In this document: positions 25,878 through 33,174 of the stretch, in pieces
Layout: every line of letters begins with the position of its first letter
Position numbering within the stretch: the first letter of the stretch is position 1
Source of the DNA: Bradyrhizobium sp. NAS96.2
GTDB lineage: Bacteria; Pseudomonadota; Alphaproteobacteria; Rhizobiales; Xanthobacteraceae
Reading direction: 5' to 3'
DNA length: 54,221 nucleotides
NCBI RefSeq assembly: GCF_001908235.1
Contig: NZ_LGHK01000018.1
Location: 1 to 54,221 of the forward strand
Made by a program: the position numbers and the translations under genes
The notes under the pieces: generated by a model
What the model saw: the letters and a program-made list of their open reading frames with translations, nothing else
Database searches by the model: none
What the model was told of the DNA's origin: nothing

Positions 25878-26228
25878 ATGAAGAACGGGCTGTACTCAAT
25901 CCACGTCACCCTGCTGGACGGACGCGTCGGCAAGGGCAGCGGAGTGATTCTCTTCCGCGACGGACAAATTCTCGGCGGCGATGCCTATCTCTATTACACC
26001 GGCAGCTACACGGTGAAGGGCGATGCGTTCAAGGGCGAGGTCCTTGTGCAACGCCACACCACGCCGCGCGACACCGACAACCCGCTGTTCGGCGGGCCCG
26101 CGCCGGTCGGCATCGGCGTCTCCGGCACCTTCACCGACACCCGCGGCACCATGAGTGGAACCGCGCTGGTCGGCAAGGCGAGCCTGATCTTCGGCGCCAC
26201 GCTGCACAAGCTCGCGGATATCAATTAG
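25878..26228 (+). CDS. GrlR-family-like small protein
   Basis: 116 residues from ATG 25878. The sequence 'MKNGLYSIHVTLLDGR' with 'GGDAYLYYTGSYTVKGDAF' resembles the GrlR-like family (PF16518), known in enteric bacteria as a negative regulator of type III secretion. In rhizobia such proteins occur without known function, and nothing secretion-related lies near. The function transfer is therefore unsafe. No typical GGAGG site precedes the start. Confidence 0.65.
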   Translation: MKNGLYSIHVTLLDGRVGKGSGVILFRDGQILGGDAYLYYTGSYTVKGDAFKGEVLVQRHTTPRDTDNPLFGGPAPVGIGVSGTFTDTRGTMSGTALVGKASLIFGATLHKLADIN

Positions 26229-26250
26229 CGGTTCGGGAATCGCTGCTGGA

Positions 26251-26360
26251 CCCGTCACCCTGATGAGGAGCGCGGAACGCGCGTCTCGAAGGGTCGACGG
26301 CCAGTGGCGGGGCCGCGCATCCTTCGAGACGCGGCTTCGCCGCACCTTCAGGATGACGGG
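26251..26360. repeat. Rhizobial palindromic repeat (long inverted arms)
   Basis: Outer arms CCCGTCACCCTGA (26251-26263) and TCAGGATGACGGG (26348-26360) pair with one mismatch, and the inner arms at 26281-26292 and 26321-26332 pair perfectly over 12 bases. The pattern with 'CTTCGAGACGC' and 'TCAGGATGA' is a common rhizobial extragenic palindrome. It follows the GrlR-like gene. Confidence 0.75.
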
Positions 26361-26381
26361 GATATTGCGTCGGCCGATCCA

Positions 26382-26466
26382 CGTCATTGCGAGCGAAGCG
26401 AAGCAATCCATAACGCCCCGAGCGGAGAAATGGATTGCTTCGTCGCTATCGCTCCTCGCAATGACG
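26382..26466. repeat. Second palindromic family (CATTGCGAGC...AAGCAATCCA)
   Basis: Left arm 26382-26410 and right arm 26431-26466 are inverted copies, the right one carrying an insertion of several bases near its middle. The same family, with the same TCATTGCGAGCG...AAGCAATCCA arm, occurs at 51676-51788. It lies 14 bases before the end of the minus-strand SMP-30 gene. Confidence 0.75.
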
Positions 26467-26480
26467 GCCGTGACAACGCC

Positions 26481-27566
26481 TCACGTCGCGCCGTGCGCGT
26501 CGACGTAGAGCGCGTAGATCGAATGGCAGGACGCCATATACAGGCGGTTGTTCTTGGGTCCGCCGAAGGTCAGGTTCTCGCAGCGCTCCGGCAGGCGGAT
26601 GAAGCCGAGCGGCTTGCCCTGCGGGTTGAACACCATCACCCCGTCGAGATCCTCAGGCCGGCCCTTGAGCTGATAGACCTTGCGGCCGTTGACATCCGTC
26701 GGCTCCGATTGCAGCGCGCCGTTGCTGCCCCAGCCGCACCACAGATTGCCGTCGCGATCGACGCGGAAGCCGTCGAGCGAGCCCTGGTCGGCGGCGTCGA
26801 TCAGCTTGAACTTGTTGGAGACGGTGCCGTCGGCATTCACGTCGTAGCTCCAGATGCTGCGGTTCGGCGTGCCCTTCCACTCGACCACGTAGAGCTTCTT
26901 CTCGTCCGGCGAGAACGCAAGTCCGTTCGGATTGACCAGATCGGTGATGACAGCGGTCAGTTTGCCGTCGGTGCCGATGCGGAACACGTTGGTGTTGTCC
27001 TGCTCGCGCTTGGCCTTGAAGCCCTCCCACTCGCCGGCGATGCCGAACACCGGATCGGTGAACCAGATCGTGTCGTCGGACTTCACCACGACGTCGTTCG
27101 GCGCATTGAGCCGTTTGCCCTCGAAACCGTCGGCCAGCACGGTGATCTTGCCGTTCTTCCCGGTGCGCGTGATCCGCCGCGTCACCGAATGCTCGCAGGT
27201 CACAAGCCGCCCCTGGCGGTCGCGAGTGTTGCCGTTGGCGAAATTGGCGGGGCTGCGGAAGACGCTGAGACTGCCGTCCTTCTCGCTGTACTTCATGATG
27301 CGGTTGTTGGGGATGTCGCTGAACAAGAGACAGCCGCCTTCGGGGAAATACGCCGGCCCTTCCGCCCAGCGCATGCCGGTCGCGACCTGCTCCAGCGTAG
27401 AGCTGTAGAGCCGGTACTTGGCAAAGCTCGGGTCGAGGATTTCGACCGCCGGATCCGGATAGCGCTGATTGGGCTTGAACGGGAACGACTGCGCAATGGC
27501 GCGGCTGGCCGCTGCGCTTGCCATGCCCGCGCCGATGCCGGCCAGCAGATTGCGCCGTGAGATCAT
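26481..27566 (-). CDS. SMP-30/gluconolactonase/LRE family protein with Tat-like signal
   Basis: 361 residues from ATG 27566 with GGGAGGAAG upstream. The N-terminus 'MISRRNLLAGIGAGMASAAASRA' is a twin-arginine (SRRNL) signal, so it is exported folded. The rest shows a six-bladed propeller pattern of the SMP-30 family: 'WAEGPAYFPEGGCLLFSDIPNNRI', 'LNAPNDVVVKSDDTIWFTDP', 'PNGLAFSPDEKKLYV' and 'LDGFRVDRDGNLW'. Metal-ligand candidates are Glu in the first, Asn in the second and Asp in the fourth. It could hydrolyse lactones in the periplasm; the substrate is unknown. Confidence 0.85.
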   Translation of the reverse strand: MISRRNLLAGIGAGMASAAASRAIAQSFPFKPNQRYPDPAVEILDPSFAKYRLYSSTLEQVATGMRWAEGPAYFPEGGCLLFSDIPNNRIMKYSEKDGSLSVFRSPANFANGNTRDRQGRLVTCEHSVTRRITRTGKNGKITVLADGFEGKRLNAPNDVVVKSDDTIWFTDPVFGIAGEWEGFKAKREQDNTNVFRIGTDGKLTAVITDLVNPNGLAFSPDEKKLYVVEWKGTPNRSIWSYDVNADGTVSNKFKLIDAADQGSLDGFRVDRDGNLWCGWGSNGALQSEPTDVNGRKVYQLKGRPEDLDGVMVFNPQGKPLGFIRLPERCENLTFGGPKNNRLYMASCHSIYALYVDAHGAT

Positions 27567-27809
27567 GTCTTCCTCCCCTGCTCGCACCGCCCGTTGATCG
27601 CTGGATCGGTTGACCGAGCCGTAGGAGTGTTGTCGCGGACGGTCCAATGCCGTTCGCGCATCGATCGATACTGATCGAATATCGATCGTCCGGCCCGTGA
27701 TCCCGAGGGAGCAACACAACCGTCTCGAAGAATCGACGGCCTCCATCGGGCGCCATTGATCCTCAAGGCCCGCTCCGCAAGCGCCGCAGGAGACGCCGAT
27801 GCAGCCCGG

Positions 27810-28013
27810 TTATCCGGGCTGCTGATTTCGTCGCATGATCTTGAACACGAGCAAGACGGCACCCAGCACCAGAAGCAGGATGCCGATAACTGTCGTATCG
27901 GTGGACTCGAACGTCACACCCACGGCTGTCAGCAAGCATCCGGCTATGATCGCGAACAGGCCGCCAAGCTTCTTGAACAGGAACAGATGTCCGTCACTTG
28001 TTTGCGCCACCAT
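27810..28013 (-). CDS. Small two-helix membrane protein
   Basis: 67 residues from ATG 28013; ATG 28025, four codons upstream, is an alternative, and neither has a strong ribosome site. Two hydrophobic helices (about 14-31 and 38-57), 'LFLFKKLGGLFAIIAGCLLTAVGV' and 'VIGILLLVLGAVLLVFKIM', with a basic C-terminus. Similar short membrane proteins occur in rhizobia. It converges on nothing nearby and lies downstream of the SMP-30 gene's promoter side. Function unknown. Confidence 0.6.
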   Translation of the reverse strand: MVAQTSDGHLFLFKKLGGLFAIIAGCLLTAVGVTFESTDTTVIGILLLVLGAVLLVFKIMRRNQQPG

Positions 28014-28385
28014 GGTACATCTCATTTCTACGGTTGATGCCCCGCGCCTCCCACACTCGCTTCGGCTCGCACGCACGCGCCGCAATCGTACTCCCTCAAG
28101 CGAAAACGTTGCAATCGGTCGTTGATTGCGCGCCGCAGCGACGTCCGCCGTTTGATTCAAACTGATGCGACTGCGTGTTGCGTCGGCGACTGGAAAGCGA
28201 TCGCGTCAGCCTCACTGACTTGAACATCACCTCAGGTGGATTGTTCGCAAATGTTGATGGCTGGGTTGCAGCACCAGGCGCGGTTGTAGGTTGACTCAAC
28301 TAAAACTTTGGCGCTGACTGCCCCAACGCATCGTGTTCCAGAATGGAACCGGCCACCGTTGGGTCCGTTCGGAAGGAGTGATGCG
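28014..28385. other. 372-base intergenic region upstream of glsA
   Basis: No convincing gene is seen. It must hold the promoters of glsA and of the divergent small membrane protein. A GTTGACT block near 28291 could be a -35 box but no matching -10 is clear. Confidence 0.5.
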
Positions 28386-29381
28386 ATGGCGTCGCTTTCG
28401 GTCGATCAGCGAGAGCAGGCCTACATCTCGACCGGTCATCTACCCGGTCCGGAGATGGTGCAGGCGCTTGTGGAAGACGCGCACCGGCGATTCAAGTCGA
28501 ACACCGATGGAACGACGTCGCAGGTTTACCCGGCACTCGCACGGGTTCCGGCGGAGCTGTTCGGTGTTTGCGTCGTCGGAACTGGTGGCCGTTTCTATGG
28601 CGCTGGAGACGTCGACCACGAATTCTCCATCATGAGCGTATCGAAGCCGTTCCTGTTTGCGCTGATCTGCGAGACGATCGGCCCGGAGGCGGCACGCGAA
28701 AAGCTTGGCGCCAACGCCACCGGTCTTCCCTTCAACTCTCTCGGTGCGATCGAGCGGGGAAACGGGCGCACCAATCCGATGGTCAACGCCGGCGCCATTG
28801 CTGCGACCAGCCTCGCGCCGGGACCGTCCCTCGAGGACCGCTGGCAATTCATCCACGACGGGTTATCACGCTTCGCCGGCCGGCCTCTCTCGCTCAACGA
28901 GGAGGTCTATGCATCCGCCTCCGAGACCAATTTCCGCAATCGAAGCATCGCGCGCTTGCTGGAGAGCTATGAGCGGATCTACAGCGACGCCAGGCAGGCG
29001 ACTGATCTTTACACGCGGCAATGTTCGCTGAATGTCAGCGCCAGGGATCTGGCCGTGATGGGCGCGACCTTGGCCGACGGCGGCGTGAACCCGGTGACCA
29101 GGCAACGCGTGGTCGACGCAGCCGTATGCCACTACGCCCTGGCAGTGATGGTCACCGCCGGATTGTACGAGACGTCGGGCGATTGGCTCTACGATATCGG
29201 CTTACCGGGAAAGAGCGGCATCGGAGGCGGCATCGTCGCGGTATCCCCGGGCAAAGGGGGCTTCGGCACGTTCGCCCCGCCGCTGGATGCCGCCGGCAAC
29301 AGCGTGAGAGGCCAGCTCGCCGCAAAATTCCTGTCACAGCGACTCGGGATGGATCTGCTCGTGTCGCAGCCGGACGGCTGA
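28386..29381 (+). CDS. glsA: Glutaminase A
   Basis: 331 residues from ATG 28386 with AAGGAG upstream; a longer in-frame start at 28308 lacks one. The serine-dependent beta-lactamase-fold glutaminase signature is present: 'FSIMSVSKPFLFAL' (SVSK, nucleophile Ser and Lys), 'GRTNPMVNAGAIA', and 'KSGIGGGIVAVSPGKGGFGTFAPPLD' near the C-terminus. The enzyme splits glutamine to glutamate and ammonia, which consumes acid in some bacteria. It precedes an MFS exporter and an HdeD-like gene on the same strand. Confidence 0.93.
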   Translation: MASLSVDQREQAYISTGHLPGPEMVQALVEDAHRRFKSNTDGTTSQVYPALARVPAELFGVCVVGTGGRFYGAGDVDHEFSIMSVSKPFLFALICETIGPEAAREKLGANATGLPFNSLGAIERGNGRTNPMVNAGAIAATSLAPGPSLEDRWQFIHDGLSRFAGRPLSLNEEVYASASETNFRNRSIARLLESYERIYSDARQATDLYTRQCSLNVSARDLAVMGATLADGGVNPVTRQRVVDAAVCHYALAVMVTAGLYETSGDWLYDIGLPGKSGIGGGIVAVSPGKGGFGTFAPPLDAAGNSVRGQLAAKFLSQRLGMDLLVSQPDG

Positions 29382-29450
29382 GCGGCCGTCGCAAGATCGG
29401 CATTCCCGCGGGCGGGCCGATCGCAGAAGCCGAGAAGATCGGAGGACGCC

Positions 29451-31100
29451 ATGGCGCAGACAATATCGATCGGCGGCATCCACCAGGAAGAGCGCGCATC
29501 ATGGGTTCCGATGATCGCGATTGCGCTCGGCCAGATGATCATGTCGTTCAATGTCGCATCGCTCCCGGTTGCCATGGGCGGCATGGTGACAAGTTTCGGC
29601 GTGCCCCCCACCACGGTGGCGACCGGTATCGTGGCCTATTCCATGCTTGTGGCCGGCTTCGTCATGCTTGGCGCGAAACTCGCGCAAAGATTTGGCGCGC
29701 TGCAGGTGTTCCGCCTTGCGGTCGTCTTGTTCTTCGCATCGCAGCTCCTGATGACATTCAGCCCCACGGCCACCACCATGATCTCGGCGCAGGCGCTTTG
29801 CGGTGCCGCCGGAGCGGTGATCGTGCCTTCGCTCGTCGCCCTGATCGCCGAGAATTATGCCGGGCGCCAGCAGGCCACGGCCCTCGGCGCGCTGGGCTCG
29901 GCGCGTGCGGCTGCCGGCGTGCTCGCATTCGTGATCGGCGGAGTGTTCGGAACCTATATCGGCTGGCGGCCGGCGTTCGGAATCCTGATCGCGGTGTCGG
30001 CGATCGTCTTCCTGCTGAGCTTTCGCTTGAAGCCCGACCGCGGCCGTCCCGACATCGAGATCGATCTGGTTGGCGTCGCCCTCGCCGCCAGCGCGATCAT
30101 TCTGATCAGCTTCGGATTCAACAATCTCAACGGCTGGGGACTGGCGCTCGCCCGTCCCAACGCGCCGTTCGATCTGTTGGGCGTTTCGCCGGCGCCGGTC
30201 ATGATCGTGATCGGCATCGTGCTCGGACAGGCATTTCTGAGTTGGACGCACCGGCAGCAGGCCACGGGAAAAACCCCGCTGCTGGCACTGGAGGTGATCG
30301 ACTCACCCGAGGAGCGCTGCGCGGTCTATGCGCTGTTCGCGGTGGTCGCGCTGGAGGCTGCACTGAACTTCACGGTGCCGCTCTACATCCAGATCGTGCA
30401 GGGACGCTCACCGATCGCCACCGCGATCGCGATGATGCCGTTCAACCTCACGGTCTTCTTCTCGGCGATGCTGATCGTCAATCTCTACGACAGATTGACA
30501 CCGCGCCAGATCGGACGTTTCGGCTTTGCGCTCTGCACCATCGCGTTGCTGTGGCTCGCCTTCGTCGTGCGCAACGACTGGAGCGAGATTCCCGTTCTGC
30601 TTGGTCTCGTCCTGTTTGGCATCGGCCAGGGCTCGCTGGTGACGCTGCTGTTCAACGTCCTGGTGACGGCCTCGCCCAAGACGCTGGCGGGAGACGTCGG
30701 GTCCTTGCGCGGGACCACGCAAAACCTCGCGGCGGCGGTGGGTACGGCGGTCGCCGGCGCACTTCTCGTTGGTCTGCTGAGCACGATCGCCCTCGGCAGG
30801 ATCACGGCCAGTCCGGTGCTGACGAAGGAGCTGCAAAGCCAGGTTGACCTCAACAACATCACCTTCATCAGCAACGACCGGCTGCGCAGCGTGCTCGAAG
30901 CCACGAGCGGCACGCCACAGCAGGTCGAGGAAGCGGTCCGGGTCAACACCGAAGCCCGGCTGCGGGCGCTGAAGATCGGGCTGTTGATCATGGCGGGCCT
31001 CGCTCTCCTCGCGGTCATTCCGGCAGGGCAGCTGCCGAACTACCGGCCGGGAGAGATTCCGGATGACAACGCGGCGGACAACCGCGAACGAACCAGCTGA
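29451..31100 (+). CDS. MFS transporter, DHA2 (14-helix drug:H+ antiporter) type
   Basis: 549 residues from ATG 29451 with GGAGG upstream. About 14 membrane helices are visible. After helix 2 comes 'GAKLAQRFGALQVFR' (motif A), and helix 5 has 'GSARAAAGVLAFVIGGVFG' (motif C-like), typical of the DHA2 subfamily. Late helices have 'GIGQGSLVTLLFNVLV'. The C-terminus is a short soluble tail ('VNTEARLRALKIG'). The substrate is unknown. The gap to glsA is 69 bases, so they may share a transcript. Confidence 0.88.
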   Translation: MAQTISIGGIHQEERASWVPMIAIALGQMIMSFNVASLPVAMGGMVTSFGVPPTTVATGIVAYSMLVAGFVMLGAKLAQRFGALQVFRLAVVLFFASQLLMTFSPTATTMISAQALCGAAGAVIVPSLVALIAENYAGRQQATALGALGSARAAAGVLAFVIGGVFGTYIGWRPAFGILIAVSAIVFLLSFRLKPDRGRPDIEIDLVGVALAASAIILISFGFNNLNGWGLALARPNAPFDLLGVSPAPVMIVIGIVLGQAFLSWTHRQQATGKTPLLALEVIDSPEERCAVYALFAVVALEAALNFTVPLYIQIVQGRSPIATAIAMMPFNLTVFFSAMLIVNLYDRLTPRQIGRFGFALCTIALLWLAFVVRNDWSEIPVLLGLVLFGIGQGSLVTLLFNVLVTASPKTLAGDVGSLRGTTQNLAAAVGTAVAGALLVGLLSTIALGRITASPVLTKELQSQVDLNNITFISNDRLRSVLEATSGTPQQVEEAVRVNTEARLRALKIGLLIMAGLALLAVIPAGQLPNYRPGEIPDDNAADNRERTS

Positions 31101-31179
31101 TCCGAGCCGGCCTGACCGGCAGATCCATGCGCATCACCGGCTGGAGCAAGTTCCTGGCCCGGGAATTGAGGAGAATAAC

Positions 31180-31743
31180 ATGGCGACCACCGACAACAGT
31201 TCCGCGTTAGGTCTGACCGGCATCGCGCCGCCGCCGCTATGGATGTGCGTCCTGCCCGGGATCGCCATGATCGTCGCGGGCGTCCTCGTCCTCGGCGATG
31301 TCGTGCTCTTCACCGTGGTCAGCGCGATCTTCATCGGCTGGACGGCGATTTTCGCAGGCGGCTTCGAGATCGTGCACGCCTTCTGGACCAAGGGGTGGGG
31401 AGGTTTCCTGTGGCAGCTGCTGCTCGGAGCCCTCTACATCGCATCCGGAATTGTGCTGTTGAGCCAGCCGGTGACCGGCGCGCTGATCCTGACCTACGTC
31501 CTCGGCCTGATGCTGCTGGTCTCCGGGCTCGTCCGCGTGACGATCGGCATCGGCCATTGGCGGCAGTCCGGCTGGGTCCTGGCGGCCTCCGGGATGTTCG
31601 GCGTCATCGCGGGCCTCATCATTTTGAGCGGATTTCCGGCAACCGGCCTCTGGGTGCTTGGACTATTACTGGGCATCGATCTGATGTCCCACGGCATCGG
31701 CTGGTTGACCTATGCCTTGCGGCCCGCCGACCGGCCGGCGTAG
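31180..31743 (+). CDS. HdeD family acid-resistance-type membrane protein
   Basis: 187 residues from ATG 31180 with GAGGAGAA upstream. Six hydrophobic helices fill the protein, with HdeD/DUF308 features 'LVLGDVVLFTVVSAIFIGWTAIFAGGFEIVHAF' and 'YIASGIVLLSQPVTGALILTYVLGLMLLVSG'. E. coli HdeD protects dense cultures against acid, and related proteins are found in many proteobacteria without proof of that role. It follows the MFS gene by 79 bases and precedes the amidohydrolase by 23, all on the same strand. Confidence 0.85.
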   Translation: MATTDNSSALGLTGIAPPPLWMCVLPGIAMIVAGVLVLGDVVLFTVVSAIFIGWTAIFAGGFEIVHAFWTKGWGGFLWQLLLGALYIASGIVLLSQPVTGALILTYVLGLMLLVSGLVRVTIGIGHWRQSGWVLAASGMFGVIAGLIILSGFPATGLWVLGLLLGIDLMSHGIGWLTYALRPADRPA

Positions 31744-31766
31744 CAGCATTTTGGGGGAAACCGAAC

Positions 31767-33134
31767 ATGTCAGGTGTGAGAATACAGAGCGGGATCGTCC
31801 GGATTTCCGTGCTGCTTGCGGCGATCGGCATGAGCCTCGGCGTTTTGCCGGCGGCGCAGGCGCAGGATTCCGCGGTCCTGTTCCAGAACGTCCGCATCTT
31901 CGACGGCAACAACAGCACACTGTCCGCGGCATCGAATGTGCTGGTCCGCAACAACAAGATCGAGACGATCTCGACCTCGGCGATCACGGCCGATGCGCAG
32001 GTGATCAATGGCGGCGAGCGCGTCCTGATGCCCGGGCTGATCGACGCGCATTGGCATGCGATGCTGGTGCGCCCGACGCCGGCGGCTGCGATCGCGGGTG
32101 ACGTCGGCTACAACAATCTGCTCGCTGCGGCTGAAGCGACCGATACATTGATGCGGGGCTTCACCACCGTTCGCGACATGGGCGGGCCCACCTTCGGGCT
32201 CAAGCGGGCCATCGACGACGGACTCGTGGCCGGGCCCCGCATCTACCCGTCAGGCGCGGTAATCACCATCACGGGCGGCCATGGCGATTTCCGGCAGCTG
32301 TCCGATCTGCCACGAACGATCGGCGGCATGCTCAGCCGCATGGAGAAAATCGGCGGCAGCATGATCGCGGACAGTCCGGACGAGGTTCGCGTGCGCGCGC
32401 GCGAGCAGCTCATGCAGGGGGCCTCGCAGGTCAAACTCACCGCGGGCGGTGGCGTCGCATCGCCGTTCAGTCCGCTCGACGTATCGACATTCACCGAACC
32501 GGAGCTGCGTGCCGCCGTCGACGCCGCCGCGAATTGGGGCACCTACGTTGCCGTGCACGCCTATACGCCGGTTGCGATCCAGCGGTCGGTCGCGGCGGGC
32601 GTCAAGTGTATCGAGCACGGTCATCTCATGGACGACGCGACGGCCCGCCTGATGGCCGAGAAGGGAATTTGGCTGAGCACGCAGCCCTTCCTCGATCTGG
32701 CGGGCGCCAGCGCATTGGGGCCCGCGGAACAGGACAAGATGCGGCAAGTGGTTGCCGGGACCGAACGGGTCTATGCGCTGGCGAGGAAATACCGGATCAA
32801 GACGGCATTCGGCACCGATGTCCTGTTCTCGAAGGCGCTGGCCGACCGGCAAGGCACCATGCTGGCCGACCTCACCCGCTGGTACACGGCGGCCGAGGCG
32901 CTGACGATGGCGACATCGAGCAACGCTGAATTGCTCAGTCTGTCCGGGCCGCGAAATCCATATCCCGGCAAGCTTGGCGTGGTCCAGGAAGGCGCGCTGG
33001 CCGACCTGCTGCTGGTCGACGGCAATCCGATCGACAACATCAGGCTGGTCGAAGATCCCGCAAAGAACTTCCTGGTCATCATGAGGAACGGCAAGATCTA
33101 CAAGAACCTGCTTGCCGGCGAGATGAAGAAATAG
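31767..33134 (+). CDS. Exported amidohydrolase family protein (imidazolonepropionase/prolidase-like)
   Basis: 455 residues from ATG 31767, with GGGGGAAA upstream. Signal peptide about 1-33 (cleavage near AQA-Q). The metal-dependent hydrolase pattern is clear: 'GLIDAHWHA' (HxH, about 91), Lys in 'QVKLTAGGG', His in 'VAVHAYTP', His in 'CIEHGHLMD' and Asp in 'FGTDV', followed by the C-terminal 'GKLGVVQEGALADLLLVDGNP'. This resembles Xaa-Pro dipeptidase-like and secreted amidohydrolases. The substrate is probably a peptide or amide in the periplasm. Confidence 0.88.
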   Translation: MSGVRIQSGIVRISVLLAAIGMSLGVLPAAQAQDSAVLFQNVRIFDGNNSTLSAASNVLVRNNKIETISTSAITADAQVINGGERVLMPGLIDAHWHAMLVRPTPAAAIAGDVGYNNLLAAAEATDTLMRGFTTVRDMGGPTFGLKRAIDDGLVAGPRIYPSGAVITITGGHGDFRQLSDLPRTIGGMLSRMEKIGGSMIADSPDEVRVRAREQLMQGASQVKLTAGGGVASPFSPLDVSTFTEPELRAAVDAAANWGTYVAVHAYTPVAIQRSVAAGVKCIEHGHLMDDATARLMAEKGIWLSTQPFLDLAGASALGPAEQDKMRQVVAGTERVYALARKYRIKTAFGTDVLFSKALADRQGTMLADLTRWYTAAEALTMATSSNAELLSLSGPRNPYPGKLGVVQEGALADLLLVDGNPIDNIRLVEDPAKNFLVIMRNGKIYKNLLAGEMKK

Positions 33135-33174
33135 CGGCAGTCCTCGAGGTGACGGAGCCGGCGCCGGCGCCCGC

